The notes: generated by a model not told the origin, from the letters alone. A stretch of 64,000 bases of DNA from Kocuria tytonis (GCF_003226895.2 NZ_PNJG02000001.1:558001-622000), one strand, 5' to 3'; shown: positions 50,795 through 60,325, counted from the stretch's first letter. Numbers and translations: made by a program.

Positions 50795-52049
50795 GCTGGG
50801 AGCCTACCCGCCGCCAGCCGAGCAGCGAGTCGACCGCCAGGCCGCGCTCGCGCAGGGTCGCGAGACCCGTGAGCACCTCTGACGGGCTCAACCCGGAGAC
50901 CCTGCACACCTGGGTGGGATCCGCGTCGCCGTGCAGGGGAAGAGCATCGAAGACGCGGAGCAGCACGGGATCGAGCGCGTCGTGCGGGCGCCGCACGGCG
51001 CGCTGGGCCGCGTCCCGGAGCTCGACGGTCGCCTCGTTGCCCAGAGGTTCCACGAGTTCGAGGACCTCACCGCCGTTGCTCACCAGCACCGCGTGGTCGT
51101 CCCTGATGAGCCGGTGGCACCCCGCGGAGCCGCCCACGAGCACGTCCCCCGGCACGGCGGCCACCTCCCGGGAGAGGGCCGCGGCGTGCCGGGCGGTGTT
51201 CAGCGCACCGGATCGCCAGGCCGCCTCCGTGACCACGGTGGCGCCAGTCAGGGCGGCAATGATGCGGTTGCGCTGCAGGAACCGGTATCGGGTGGGCGCG
51301 CACCCCAGGGGCACCTCGCTCAGCACCAGGCCCCGTTCGCAGATCCGCCCCAGCAGCTCCGCATTCGCCGCGGGGTAGAACCGGTCCACCCCGCAGGCCA
51401 GGACGGCCGCAGTGGCCCCCGGCTCGGGACCCGTCTGCAGTGCCGCGGTGTGGGCGACGGCGTCGATCCCGTACGCTCCCCCGGACACCACGCACCAGCC
51501 CGCCGCCGTCAGCTCCCGGGCGATCCCGCGGGTGACCGCCGCACCGTAGGCACTGGCATTGCGGGAACCCACCACAGCCACGCTGCGCCGCAGGTCCGCG
51601 AGACGCGCCCGGTCGCCCCGCCCCCACATCACGATGGGCTGCTGCAGTCCGAGGTCCGCGAGGGACGAGGGCCAGTCCGGGTCCTCGGGAACCACCGTCC
51701 ACGCGCCGAGCTGCTCGGCGTGACGGGCGTCGAGGCCCGCCTCCGGAACGGGGAGCCGGGAGCGCCACGCGGCGAACCGGGTGTGCAGGTCCGGCACCCT
51801 GGCGGTGGGGAGCAGCTCACGCGCCGCCTTCGTCAAGACCGACTGCAGGGTGGCCGTGGGAGCGCTCAGCTCCTCGATGCTGCGCCACAGCACCTCCGGC
51901 CCCAGGGCGGCCAGCAGAACGAGTCCGGCCGTGTCGCTGGGTTCGATGATGCGGGCCAGCCGCACCCGACAGGCCCGGACGGCGGCCGCGCCGTCCGCGT
52001 GTCCGAGCGCGCGGTGCATACCGGCAGCGGCCGGCTCGTCGCGGCTCAC
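50754..52049 (-). CDS. dprA: DNA-processing protein DprA/Smf
   Basis: 431 residues from the GTG at 52049, whose GTGA overlaps the yifB stop. The Rossmann-like core holds [55 protein letters not shown] and [19 protein letters not shown]. The winged-helix C-terminal domain is [20 protein letters not shown]. DprA loads RecA on incoming single-stranded DNA. The N-terminal about 120 residues are the SAM-type domain of actinobacterial DprA. Confidence 0.94.
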   Translation of the reverse strand: MSRDEPAAAGMHRALGHADGAAAVRACRVRLARIIEPSDTAGLVLLAALGPEVLWRSIEELSAPTATLQSVLTKAARELLPTARVPDLHTRFAAWRSRLPVPEAGLDARHAEQLGAWTVVPEDPDWPSSLADLGLQQPIVMWGRGDRARLADLRRSVAVVGSRNASAYGAAVTRGIARELTAAGWCVVSGGAYGIDAVAHTAALQTGPEPGATAAVLACGVDRFYPAANAELLGRICERGLVLSEVPLGCAPTRYRFLQRNRIIAALTGATVVTEAAWRSGALNTARHAAALSREVAAVPGDVLVGGSAGCHRLIRDDHAVLVSNGGEVLELVEPLGNEATVELRDAAQRAVRRPHDALDPVLLRVFDALPLHGDADPTQVCRVSGLSPSEVLTGLATLRERGLAVDSLLGWRRVGSQHGRTERGHTGAQR

Positions 52050-53659
52050 GCGGCGACCGTGGTCTTGAAGTACAGCGCGAGCTGGACGTGTTCCGGTGTG
52101 GGCACCGTGGCGCCGGACAGATCCGCGAGGGTCCACGCCACGCGCAGCACCTTGACGAATCCCCGGGCGGTCAGCGTCCTCTCGTCCATGGCGCGCTTGA
52201 GCGGCTGGACCGCCCGGGCTCCGGGGGACAGTCTGCGATGCAGCAGGGAACCGGGCACGGCGCTGTTCGACTGGCATCCGAAACCGGTCAGCCGCTCCCG
52301 CTGGGCATCCCTGGCACGTGCCACCCGCCGGGCCACCGTTGCGCTGTCCTCGGGAGGATCGCCGTGCAGCGCGCTGAGTTCCTGGTACGTCACGGCGGGT
52401 ACCCGCAGCTGCAGATCCACCCGGTCCAGCAGGGGACCCGAGAGCTTGCTGAAGTAGCGACGGCGCTGCACCGCGGTACAGGTGCACGCCCGGCCGACAC
52501 CTCCCGCGTGTCCGCACGCGCACGGATTGGCGGCCAGGACCAGCTGGAACCTGGCCGGGTAGTGGGCCACCGACTGGGCACGGGCGATCGTCACGGTCCC
52601 GGACTCCAGCGGCTGCCGCAGGGCGTCCAGGACCCTCCGGTCGAACTCCGGCGCCTCGTCCAGGAACAGCACACCGCGGTGAGCGAGGGAGATGGCCCCG
52701 GGACGGGGCATTCCACTGCCACCTCCGCACAGGGCCGGCAGGGTGATGCTGTGGTGCGGTGCCTGGAACGGGGGACGCCGCACCAGGGCCGAGCAGGGTG
52801 CCTCGCCGCGCAGGGAGTGCACCGAGGTGACCTCGAGGGAGTCCTCGTCCCCGAGGTCCGGCAGGATGCCGGGCAGCCGCTCGGCGAGCATCGTCTTGCC
52901 CGCACCCGGCGGGCCCACCATGAGCAGGTGGTGGCCACCGGCCGCGGCGATCTCCAGCGCCTGGCGCCCCTCCACCTGCCCCACCACGTCCCGCAGGTCC
53001 GGGTCCGGCTCGTGGCCCGCACCGGTCTCGGCGGACGCCTTGCCGTGAGGGTCCGCGGGACGTGACGACGCCGCTGCACGGGCCAGCAGCGCGGGGTCCG
53101 CGCCGAATCCCACCAGCAGCTCCGCCAGGTGCTCGGCTGCGCTCACGGTGGCCCCGGACACCAGCGCGGCCTCCTGCCGGTTGGCGGCCGCCACCACCAC
53201 CCGGGGGAACCCGGCCCGCACAGCGGCCAGGACGGCGGGCAGCACGCCCCGCACGGGACGCAGCGAACCGTCCAGGCCCAGTTCGGCGAGGAACACCGTG
53301 TCCGTGGGCACCCGCACCACCCCCTGCGCACCGAGCACCGCCATCACGACCGCGACGTCGAAGTGCGAGCCGCGCTTGGGCAGCGTGGCGGGCGAGAGGT
53401 TGACGGTGATCTTGCGCGGGGACAGGGGAACACCGGCGCGGCGGGCTGCGGAGCGGATCCGCTCCCGGGACTCGTTCACGGCCTGGTCTGGCAGGCCGAT
53501 GATGGTGAACCCCGGAAGGGACTGCCCGATGTCCACCTCCACGTCCACGACGTGTCCCTCCAGACCCACGAGCGCCACGCTCCGGCTGCGAGCGAATCCG
53601 TTCACCGGGGCACGGCCGGAACGGGCGGGTGAGGACTGCGGTGCGGCAATGGAGGTCAT
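52046..53659 (-). CDS. YifB/ComM-type Mg-chelatase-like AAA+ ATPase
   Basis: 537 residues from the ATG at 53659 (MTSIAAPQSSPARSGRAP); an extension to 53722 is open but unlikely. The N-terminal Lon-protease-like domain is FARSRSVALVGLEGHVVDVE. Walker A is GPPGAGKTMLAERLPG, Walker B GVLFLDEAPEFDR, with a C-terminal lid. It is the ComM family, recently seen as a branch-migration helicase in transformation. A four-Cys cluster (NPCACGHAGGVGRACTC) is present, as in other actinobacterial members. It is the first gene of yifB-dprA-xerC. Confidence 0.93.
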   Translation of the reverse strand: MTSIAAPQSSPARSGRAPVNGFARSRSVALVGLEGHVVDVEVDIGQSLPGFTIIGLPDQAVNESRERIRSAARRAGVPLSPRKITVNLSPATLPKRGSHFDVAVVMAVLGAQGVVRVPTDTVFLAELGLDGSLRPVRGVLPAVLAAVRAGFPRVVVAAANRQEAALVSGATVSAAEHLAELLVGFGADPALLARAAASSRPADPHGKASAETGAGHEPDPDLRDVVGQVEGRQALEIAAAGGHHLLMVGPPGAGKTMLAERLPGILPDLGDEDSLEVTSVHSLRGEAPCSALVRRPPFQAPHHSITLPALCGGGSGMPRPGAISLAHRGVLFLDEAPEFDRRVLDALRQPLESGTVTIARAQSVAHYPARFQLVLAANPCACGHAGGVGRACTCTAVQRRRYFSKLSGPLLDRVDLQLRVPAVTYQELSALHGDPPEDSATVARRVARARDAQRERLTGFGCQSNSAVPGSLLHRRLSPGARAVQPLKRAMDERTLTARGFVKVLRVAWTLADLSGATVPTPEHVQLALYFKTTVAA

Positions 53660-53759
53660 GCCACCACGGTGCTCGCGCGTCCGCAGCCACACCAGGCTCG
53701 GCGGCGACTGTGGAGGAGCCACGACACGCAGACCCGGTGCACGGGTGTGGCGGTACGCC

Positions 53760-54908
53760 CTACCCGACGGCGCCCGGCACCCCGGGGTCCGTCACCTCGG
53801 ACTCCGGGGGGACCGGCACCACGGGATCCGGTACCACCGGGGGCGGCACCACGGGATCCGGTACCACCGGGGGCGGCACCACAGGATCCGGTACCACCGG
53901 ATCGGGCACCACCGGGGGCGGCACCACGGGCCCGGGAACGACAGGATCAGGCACCACGGGCCCCGGCACCACCGGACCCGGGACGACAGGAACCACCGGG
54001 GTCGGCACCACGGGCCCCGGCGCCACGGGATCCGGCACGGCTGGGCCGGGCGCCACGGGATCCGCAGGATCGACGGGGGCGACAGGAGCATCCCCGGGCG
54101 ACTCCGGCGTGGCACGGGGCTCCTCGGGCACGGGCGCCAAGGGAATGCCGCCGTGCAACGCGTCGTCCGCGCCCGCGGCGTCGTCCTTGCGGCCGGGGCG
54201 GTTCCCGTCCGTCCCGGCCGAGGGGGACCCGCCGTCATCCGTTCCCCCGCCCCGGTCCTCCGAGCGCGCACGCACGGGTGCGACCTCCCGGTCCCCGATG
54301 AGCGGGACCAGTTCCAGGCTCGCAAAACTGTCGGGGATCCGGGTGATGTCACCCACGAGAATATTGCGCCCCCGTTCCCCGACGGGAACGTCCTTCGCGG
54401 CGTGATCGGCGGCCTCCGAGATCCGGCGCTGCAGACCGCGGGCCGTGCTCGCGGTGACGGTGGCACCGTCGGGTGCGCGGTACTCGTCCTCGACCGAGCG
54501 GGGACGCCACCTCTCGACGGCACGCGAGACGTGCTCGAGCTGGTAGGTGGCACCGTCCCGGGCAGTGAGGATCAGCCGGCTCGCGGACACCGGGGACCGG
54601 CCCTTGCGGTTGTCGATCTCCACGGTGGCGTACGTGGCGCGGGCAACTCGCGCGTCGTGCCGCAGCCGGTCCAGGGAGTCGTCGGGAACTCGGGGCGCGG
54701 GAATCGAGATGCGGACGGTCGCCCCGCTGGGCAGGTTCGCCCGGAAGGTCCCCGGGCGCAGACCGGGATCGGCGGAGGATGCGGCCGGCGTCGCCGGGCG
54801 GTCCGCCGCCCGCTCGGGTTCGTGACCGCACGCCACCAGGCACAGGGAGAGCGCCGCCGTGAGGGCGGCGGCCGGCACCGATCTCGGCAGCCACACCGAG
54901 CTTCTCAT
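53760..54908 (-). CDS. Putative lipoprotein with C-terminal PVVP-type repeat tail
   Basis: 382 residues starting MRSSVWLPRSVPAAALTAAL. The lipobox LVAC puts the lipidated cysteine at C27, so it should be anchored outside the membrane. Residues 30-230 form a soluble domain I do not recognise (ISIPAPRVPDDSLDRL, then ASTARGLQRRISEAADHAAK). The last 100 or so residues are a Pro/Val repeat (units such as DPVVPGPVVPPPVVP), probably a wall-spanning stalk. The gene sits between yraN and yifB, which are normally adjacent, so it looks like a lineage-specific insertion. The repeat DNA has nearly identical 30-bp units, so copy number may vary. Confidence 0.8.
   Translation of the reverse strand: MRSSVWLPRSVPAAALTAALSLCLVACGHEPERAADRPATPAASSADPGLRPGTFRANLPSGATVRISIPAPRVPDDSLDRLRHDARVARATYATVEIDNRKGRSPVSASRLILTARDGATYQLEHVSRAVERWRPRSVEDEYRAPDGATVTASTARGLQRRISEAADHAAKDVPVGERGRNILVGDITRIPDSFASLELVPLIGDREVAPVRARSEDRGGGTDDGGSPSAGTDGNRPGRKDDAAGADDALHGGIPLAPVPEEPRATPESPGDAPVAPVDPADPVAPGPAVPDPVAPGPVVPTPVVPVVPGPVVPGPVVPDPVVPGPVVPPPVVPDPVVPDPVVPPPVVPDPVVPPPVVPDPVVPVPPESEVTDPGVPGAVG
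53815..54080 (-). repeat. Coding tandem repeat (30-bp and shorter degenerate units)
   Basis: Two exact 30-base units occur at 53818-53847 and 53848-53877 (accacgggatccggtaccac plus ten more bases). Degenerate copies follow to about 54080. They encode the PVVP-rich tail of the lipoprotein gene on the minus strand. Confidence 0.85.
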
Positions 54909-55098
54909 CAGATCCCCCGATCATCGACCCGTCACGGTCATCCGGCAAGTACCGTGGCACGAGATCCGGGAAATGCCTAATGCGCCCGTCAGCGGACGCT
55001 ATGTGACCCGGCGCACCGGGGTGGTGGTCGGGTGGCGTGGATGTCACGACCCCGGGGATGACGCGTCCTGTCAAGGCCCGGAGCGCGCACGGCCTCCC

Positions 55099-55677
55099 TC
55101 ACAGCCACCCGAGGGAGCCCACGTGCTCGACCCGCGGGGACGAGCCCCGCGGCCAGTGCACCGCGACCACGTCCACGGTGGGGATGCGTGCCTCGCCGTG
55201 CTCTCGGGCCCAGGTCCGGGCGAGGACGTGCAGGCGCCGGAGCTTGTCCGCTCCCACCGCTTCACACGGGTGGCCGAAATCGCCGCCGGAGCGGGTCTTG
55301 ACCTCGAACACGGTCACCTGTCCCTGCCGTTCCGCCACGATGTCCAGCTCTCCCCGCGCTGCTCCCGTCCCCGCGCGCGGTCGCCAGTTGCGGTCCCGCA
55401 CGGTCCACCCGGAACGTTCCAGCAGACCGGCGATGAGGGTCTCCCCGGCCCGTCCGGTGCTCGCGCGAGTCCCGCCGGTGCCCGGGTGGTGCCGTCCTGC
55501 GTCCTCGTCCCGCGCGGCGGTGTCCTCGGGCCCGAGGGTCGGCGGCACGGGGGTCGGGGGCGCGGGAGTTCGACCGGTGCCGTCCGCGCCACGGCCGCCC
55601 TCGGGAGGACGGTCCTGCCCCGCGGGGCGGCTCTGGCGAAAAGGATGTGCCCCACCGGGGCCGGGATGCACGCTCAT
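55099..55677 (-). CDS. yraN: YraN/UPF0102 family endonuclease-like protein
   Basis: 192 residues from the ATG at 55677 (MSVHPGPGGAHPFRQSRPA). The first 70 residues are a low-complexity Pro/Gly-rich extension. The UPF0102 core starts at GETLIAGLLERSGWTVRDRN and has the restriction-endonuclease-like catalytic set E-x-D-x-V in ARGELDIVAERQGQVTVFEVKTRS. It is a predicted Holliday-junction-resolvase-type nuclease; its role is unknown. The longer frame to 55830 is not needed. Its usual neighbours rnhB and yifB are both in the window. Confidence 0.88.
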   Translation of the reverse strand: MSVHPGPGGAHPFRQSRPAGQDRPPEGGRGADGTGRTPAPPTPVPPTLGPEDTAARDEDAGRHHPGTGGTRASTGRAGETLIAGLLERSGWTVRDRNWRPRAGTGAARGELDIVAERQGQVTVFEVKTRSGGDFGHPCEAVGADKLRRLHVLARTWAREHGEARIPTVDVVAVHWPRGSSPRVEHVGSLGWL

Positions 55678-55858
55678 GCTCCCACTGTGGGCAGTGGAGG
55701 GGACACTGCCCACAGCCCGGCGCGAGATGTGCAGGGCGGATGGTCCCGGACGCAGCAGGTGCCCGGGGCCCCGGTGCCACACCCCCGACAGGTCCCCGCC
55801 GAACCCCGGGGTCGTACGGGCCGGAGCCACGCACGGGAGCGGCCCACGGTGTCCTCCG

Positions 55859-56635
55859 CTACCCCGCGCCCAGGTTCCAGCTGCGCCGGTGCTGCGGTGT
55901 CACGCCCCGGTCCGCGAGCGCGGCACGGTGGGCCGCGCTTCCGTAGCCCTTGTTCGAGGCCCAGCCGTACTCGGGGTGCGCCGCGTCGAGCTCCACCATG
56001 AGCGCGTCCCGCTCCACCTTGGCGAGGACCGACGCCGCGGCCACGCTCACGCACGCCGAGTCCGCCCTGACGAGGGTGCGCACCACGGGTGGCAGCGGGA
56101 CCGGGGAGTCGCTCTGCCCGAGGACGGGGGCCGTGTCCAGCCAGTTGTGGGAGCCGTCGAGGATGAGGGCGTCCACGCGCGCGCCGTTCTTCCGTACGGC
56201 GGCCAGAGCGCGCAGCCCGGCGAGCCGCAGGGCCGCCGTAATGCCCAGTTCGTCGATCTCGTGCGGCTGCGCGTGCCCCACGGCCGTGGCCGCGGCCCAC
56301 CGACCGATCCCGGGGGCGAGCTCGGCCCGTCGAGCGGCGCTGAGCGCCTTGGAGTCCCGAATGCCCTCCCACGGGGGCGGGGCGTACGGCGCCGGGTCGG
56401 GCGACGTCGTGCTCCGGCCGGCCACCTGCGCCGCGGACCGTGTCGGGGGCGGTGCGGATTCCGGGTCCTCCCCGGGCAGGGCGGGAACGTCCAGCACCAC
56501 AAGGCCGACGCTCGCGGGTCCGGCGAGGGCCCCGCGGCCCACCTCGTCCATGCCCGCGACGAAGCGCGCCCCGTTCGCGGACAGTTCCCGTTCCAGCGCG
56601 AGAGTGGGGGCGGCGGCGGAGCGTGCGGGGCTCAC
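55859..56635 (-). CDS. rnhB: Ribonuclease HII
   Basis: 258 residues from the GTG at 56635, which overlaps the lepB stop. The catalytic carboxylates are D30 and E31 in GMDEVGRGALAGP and D94 in GIRDSKALS, with a further Asp in RADSACVSVAAASVLAKVERD. A 30-residue Pro-rich insertion (residues about 56-87) separates the first two motifs compared with E. coli RNase HII. It cleaves RNA of RNA/DNA hybrids, and is the enzyme for single ribonucleotides. It is followed by yraN, the usual order. Confidence 0.94.
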   Translation of the reverse strand: MSPARSAAAPTLALERELSANGARFVAGMDEVGRGALAGPASVGLVVLDVPALPGEDPESAPPPTRSAAQVAGRSTTSPDPAPYAPPPWEGIRDSKALSAARRAELAPGIGRWAAATAVGHAQPHEIDELGITAALRLAGLRALAAVRKNGARVDALILDGSHNWLDTAPVLGQSDSPVPLPPVVRTLVRADSACVSVAAASVLAKVERDALMVELDAAHPEYGWASNKGYGSAAHRAALADRGVTPQHRRSWNLGAG

Positions 56636-57420
56636 CGGTCGCCGGCGGCGGGGACGTCCCGGAAGACGTCCTCGGGGTTGTGCAGGAACTCGAAGCGGTC
56701 CAGCGGCCACGCGATCACGAAGGCCGTGCCCACGACGTCGTCCTTGCGCACGAACTCGGTGCCGGTGCCGATGTGGTAGCGGGAGTCCGCGGAGGCGTTG
56801 CGGTGGTCGCCCATGACGAAGTAGCTGTCCTGGGGGACGGTGACGTCGAACGGGAAGTCGGAGGGTGCGGCGCCGGGGTAGAGGTAGGGCTCGTCGAGTG
56901 CCTTGCCGTTGACCGTGACCTTGCCGGACGCGTCGCAGCACGTCACGTGGTCCCTGCCCACCCCGATCACACGCTTGACCAGGTCCTGCTGGCTGCTGTC
57001 CGGCAGCAGGCCCACGAATTCGAGGCCCCGCCGCACCGGGTTGGGCCGGGCGACCGGCGTCTCGGGGAGCCACCCCTGGGTGTCGTCGAAGACCACGACG
57101 TCGCCACGGTCGATGCTGCCCGTGCGGGCGCCCAGGACGTTGACGAAGATCCGGTCGTCGAGCTGGAGCGTCTGCTCCATGGAACCCGAGGGGATGAAGA
57201 AGCCGCGGATCAGGAAGGTCTTGGCCACGAACGCGATGAGCAGGGCGAGGGCCACCACGATCAGGATCTCCTTGACGGCACCCCATCTCGTGGTGGTCTC
57301 CTGGCGCGGGCGACGCCGCCGGCGCCGCACCCGGCGGGAGGCGACCGGGGCGTCGTCGTGCGGAGCGCCGTCCTCGGTGCGGTGGGCGCCGTGGGCACCC
57401 GGATCCTGCTGCTCAGCCAC
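56632..57420 (-). CDS. lepB: Signal peptidase I (first of two tandem)
   Basis: 262 residues with a GTG start at 57420. A basic N-terminus (ASRRVRRRRRRPRQETTT) precedes one membrane helix (EILIVVALALLIAFVAKTFL). Catalytic Ser80 is in FFIPSGSMEQTL, the Lys is in DLVKRVIGVGRD, and box E is MGDHRNASADSRYH. It cleaves signal peptides of exported proteins at the outer face. It has a typical CC pair in HVTCCDASG. It overlaps rnhB by 4 bases and lies 81 bp after the second lepB. Confidence 0.95.
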   Translation of the reverse strand: MAEQQDPGAHGAHRTEDGAPHDDAPVASRRVRRRRRRPRQETTTRWGAVKEILIVVALALLIAFVAKTFLIRGFFIPSGSMEQTLQLDDRIFVNVLGARTGSIDRGDVVVFDDTQGWLPETPVARPNPVRRGLEFVGLLPDSSQQDLVKRVIGVGRDHVTCCDASGKVTVNGKALDEPYLYPGAAPSDFPFDVTVPQDSYFVMGDHRNASADSRYHIGTGTEFVRKDDVVGTAFVIAWPLDRFEFLHNPEDVFRDVPAAGDR

Positions 57421-57501
57421 TGCGCGTTCCTTTTCTACGGTCTGACGGGTGCGGTCGTGCGCCTGCAGGGCGGGGCCCGGGCGACGGACCCCGGTGAGCG
57501 G

Positions 57502-58191
57502 TCACTCGTGCAGCGCGCGGGCCCGGTCCAGGGGCCACACCACGCGCTCCGCGGTTCCCGCGATCCGCTCGGTGCGGATCAGGCCGCCGCCCGGCGCGCC
57601 CAGCAGCGAGCGGGAGTCCACGGACCTGCTGCGGTGGTCACCCATGAGCCACACCCGCCCCTGTGGGACGTGCACCGTGAACGGGATGTCCGAGGGTGCA
57701 TCCCCAGGGTAGACGTAGTCCTCCTGCTGCGGCTGGCCGTTGACCGTGAGCTGTCCCCGCGCGGTGCAGCACGCCACCGTGTCACCGGCCACGCCCATGA
57801 CGCGCTTGACGTAGGCCGTGTCCGATCCGCTCAGCCCGAGCCACCGTCCCGCGGTGTGCGCCGCCCGCTGGTACCACGGGTCTGCGGAGTGCAGGGGGTC
57901 CAGGGAACCGCGCCCGTCGAAGACCACGAGGTCCCCGCGGTGGACGTCCTCCCCCGCCACGAGTTTGTTCACCAGGACACGGTCGCCGCCCTCCAGGGTG
58001 GGCTCCATGGACCCGGATCCCACCCAGTACACGTCCAGGACGAACCCCCGCACGAGCGCCGCGAGCACCAGTGCGGTGAGCAGTGCCGCGAGCACCAGGC
58101 GCAGCCACCAGCGACGTGTGGAAACGGGCCTGCTCACGGCGGAGGACCCGGCAGCTGCCGGGCCCTCCGCGTGTTCCGTGTGCTGTGGCAC
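57502..58191 (-). CDS. Signal peptidase I (second of two tandem)
   Basis: 229 residues with a GTG start at 58191, 10 bp after rplS. It has one membrane helix (LRLVLAALLTALVLAALVRG), catalytic Ser61 in WVGSGSMEPTLEGGD, the Lys in TAYVKRVMGVAGD, and box E MGDHRSRSVDSRSLLG. The CC pair is also present (TVACCTARGQ). It is clearly a paralogue of the next gene, and substrate division between the two is unknown. A duplicate signal peptidase beside rplS is frequent in actinobacteria such as Streptomyces. Confidence 0.93.
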   Translation of the reverse strand: MPQHTEHAEGPAAAGSSAVSRPVSTRRWWLRLVLAALLTALVLAALVRGFVLDVYWVGSGSMEPTLEGGDRVLVNKLVAGEDVHRGDLVVFDGRGSLDPLHSADPWYQRAAHTAGRWLGLSGSDTAYVKRVMGVAGDTVACCTARGQLTVNGQPQQEDYVYPGDAPSDIPFTVHVPQGRVWLMGDHRSRSVDSRSLLGAPGGGLIRTERIAGTAERVVWPLDRARALHE

Positions 58192-58201
58192 CCGGTGGGT
58201 C

Positions 58202-58564
58202 TTACTTGCTCGATGCGCTCGAGTCGCGCTTCTCGCGGATGCGAGCAGCCTTGCCGTGGCGGTCGCGCATGTAGTACAGCTTGGCGCGCCGGACGTCGCC
58301 GCGGCTCACGAGCTCGATCTTGTCGATGATCGGGGAGTGCACCGGGAAGGTGCGCTCCACGCCCACGCCGAAGCTGACCTTGCGAACCGTGAAGGTCTCG
58401 CGCACGCCGGAGCCCTGACGGCCCATGACGAAGCCCTTGAACACCTGAACACGGGAGCGGTTGCCCTCCACGATGTTCACGTGCACGTTGAGGGTGTCGC
58501 CGGGGCGGAAGTCCGGGATGTCGTTGCGCAGGGACTTGGCATCCAGCTGGTCGAGAATGTTCAT
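58202..58564 (-). CDS. rplS: 50S ribosomal protein L19
   Basis: 120 residues starting [20 protein letters not shown]. The L19 fold has the [20 protein letters not shown] segment, [16 protein letters not shown], the signature [18 protein letters not shown], and a basic end ([14 protein letters not shown]). It contacts the 16S-23S interface of the ribosome. It is the first gene of the rplS-lepB-lepB-rnhB-yraN run. Confidence 0.97.
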   Translation of the reverse strand: MNILDQLDAKSLRNDIPDFRPGDTLNVHVNIVEGNRSRVQVFKGFVMGRQGSGVRETFTVRKVSFGVGVERTFPVHSPIIDKIELVSRGDVRRAKLYYMRDRHGKAARIREKRDSSASSK

Positions 58565-58741
58565 GATGTGACTCCTCGTGATCGCCGCAGGTCTCTCACG
58601 TGTGGTTCGCGTGCCACCCCGTACGGGATGTCAACGCTCCAGGGTCCGGGGCAGGACGTGAAGTGGCCGCCCCGGGCGGTGCGCCGTTGGTCGCTCTCCC
58701 CCCTGCGGCAGGGGCGTGCCCGGCGCACACACAGCGGCCCA

Positions 58742-59746
58742 TTATGCCATATCCGCAACGTCCTGCGGCGCGGTGTGGGCGGGTTCACGGCGCCAGGCCC
58801 CGGAGGCCACGGTGAAGCCCTCCCCGGCGAGCACGGCCCGGTCCGCGCGGTCCAGCTGGGCGGGGTCCAGCGCCAGGACCATGTCCGGCCGACGCCGCGC
58901 GGTGCGCACCAGCTGCTGGTCCCGGCGCCAGCGCGCGATCCGTGCGTGGTTCCCGGACAGCAGCGTGTCCGGCACGGTGCGCTCCCGCCACTCGGCGGGT
59001 TTCGTGTACACCGGGTACTCCAGCAGACCGCCCGTGTGGGACTCCTCCGCGAGGGACTCGGGGTTGCCGATCACCCCGGGGATCAGCCGCGTGACGGCCT
59101 CGACCATGGCGAGCACGGCCACCTCACCCCCGTTGAGCACGTAGTCCCCCAGGCTCAGGGGACGCACGCGCACCTCGCCGCGGGCCCAGTCGAGGAACCG
59201 CTCGTCGATCCCCTCGTACCTCCCGCACGCGAAGACCAGGTGCTCCTCCTCGGCCAGTTCGTAGGCGACCTCCTGGGTGAAGACCTCCCCCGCCGGGGAC
59301 GGCACGACCAGCACGGGGCGCGACGACGCCGCGGGGCCGGGTTCCGCGCTCGCCCCCGCGAGCGAGCCGGCGGCGTCGGCCGCGGAGGTCCCGGGTGCCG
59401 GGGTCCCGGGTGCGGAGTTCGCGGGTGCGGCTGCCGCGTGCCCGGTGGCGTCGCGCGCGGTGACCGCGGTGCTGCCGGCCGCGGGCCGCGTGCCGCCGTG
59501 GCCGGCGTCGGACGTGCCCGCACGGAGGACGGCCTCCAGCGCCTGCGCCCACGGCTCGGGCTTCATGACCATCCCCGCGCCGCCGCCGTACGGAGTGTCG
59601 TCCACCGTGCGGTGCCTGTCGGTGGCGAACGAACGCGGATCGGTGACCTGCAGCCGCAGCAGACCGTCCGTGACGGCCTTGCCGATCAGGGACAGCCGCA
59701 GCGGCGCGAGGTACTCGGGGAAGATGCTCAGGACGTCGATGCGCAC
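58742..59746 (-). CDS. trmD: tRNA (guanine-N1)-methyltransferase with internal low-complexity insertion
   Basis: 334 residues with a GTG start at 59746 ([20 protein letters not shown]). SPOUT methyltransferase with [20 protein letters not shown], the knot motif [13 protein letters not shown], and [20 protein letters not shown]. It makes m1G37 in tRNAs and prevents frameshifting. Between residues 76 and 142 is an Ala/Gly/Pro-rich stretch of about 65 residues that E. coli TrmD lacks; it sits between the AdoMet loop and the [20 protein letters not shown] strand. It lies 3 bp after rimM, so the two are one operon. Confidence 0.96.
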   Translation of the reverse strand: MRIDVLSIFPEYLAPLRLSLIGKAVTDGLLRLQVTDPRSFATDRHRTVDDTPYGGGAGMVMKPEPWAQALEAVLRAGTSDAGHGGTRPAAGSTAVTARDATGHAAAAPANSAPGTPAPGTSAADAAGSLAGASAEPGPAASSRPVLVVPSPAGEVFTQEVAYELAEEEHLVFACGRYEGIDERFLDWARGEVRVRPLSLGDYVLNGGEVAVLAMVEAVTRLIPGVIGNPESLAEESHTGGLLEYPVYTKPAEWRERTVPDTLLSGNHARIARWRRDQQLVRTARRRPDMVLALDPAQLDRADRAVLAGEGFTVASGAWRREPAHTAPQDVADMA

Positions 59747-59749
59747 GGT

Positions 59750-60325
59750 CTACTCGGCCTCGCCCAGCTCGAGCAGTCCCGGGGGCGGGGTGACCAGCAC
59801 GAGACCACGGTCGAGGTCCACCTCGGGCACGATCTCCGCGACGAACGGGATCAGCACCGAGCGCCCACCGCCCTGCGGGGTGATCTCCAGCAGGTCCTGT
59901 GCACTGCCCTGGATGAGGGCCTTCACGGTCCCGATGCGTGCCTCGTCACGGGTGAGGTCCACGGCCGCGAGCCCAAGGAGGTCGTCCTGGTGCCACTCGT
60001 CGTCCTCCAGGGGGAGGTCCGCGACCTCCGCGAAGAGTTCGAGACCGCGGGCGGCCTCGGCGGCGGTGCGGTCCGAGATCTCCTCGAAGCGTGCCACGAG
60101 GACGTCCTTGTTCCAGCGGTGCCCCGTGACGGTCAGGCTCTCCACCGCGAGCGGCTCGCGACCGTTCGGTGCGGTGTCCTGACCCCGCCGGCCACCCCGC
60201 GCCCGCTGGACGCTCAGCACCGAGCCCGGCGCGAACCGCGCCTGCGGGTCGTCCGTGAACAGCTCCACGGTCACCTCCCCCCGCACCCCGTGCGGCTTTC
60301 CGATCCGGGCTACCCGAACGCTCAT
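59750..60325 (-). CDS. rimM: Ribosome maturation factor RimM
   Basis: 191 residues starting MSVRVARIGKPHGVRGEVTV. It has the RimM N-terminal barrel and the C-terminal PRC-barrel (EDDEWHQDDLLGLAAVDLTR, ending VLIPFVAEIVPEVDLDRGLV). It helps 30S head maturation through S19. A strong hairpin separates it from khpA upstream, so rimM-trmD may be made at a different level from rpsP-khpA. Confidence 0.95.
   Translation of the reverse strand: MSVRVARIGKPHGVRGEVTVELFTDDPQARFAPGSVLSVQRARGGRRGQDTAPNGREPLAVESLTVTGHRWNKDVLVARFEEISDRTAAEAARGLELFAEVADLPLEDDEWHQDDLLGLAAVDLTRDEARIGTVKALIQGSAQDLLEITPQGGGRSVLIPFVAEIVPEVDLDRGLVLVTPPPGLLELGEAE

Noticed and set aside
53815-54080. Noncoding repeat array or CRISPR-like structure
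   Set aside because: The repeats are in frame within the lipoprotein gene and encode a regular PVVP tail.
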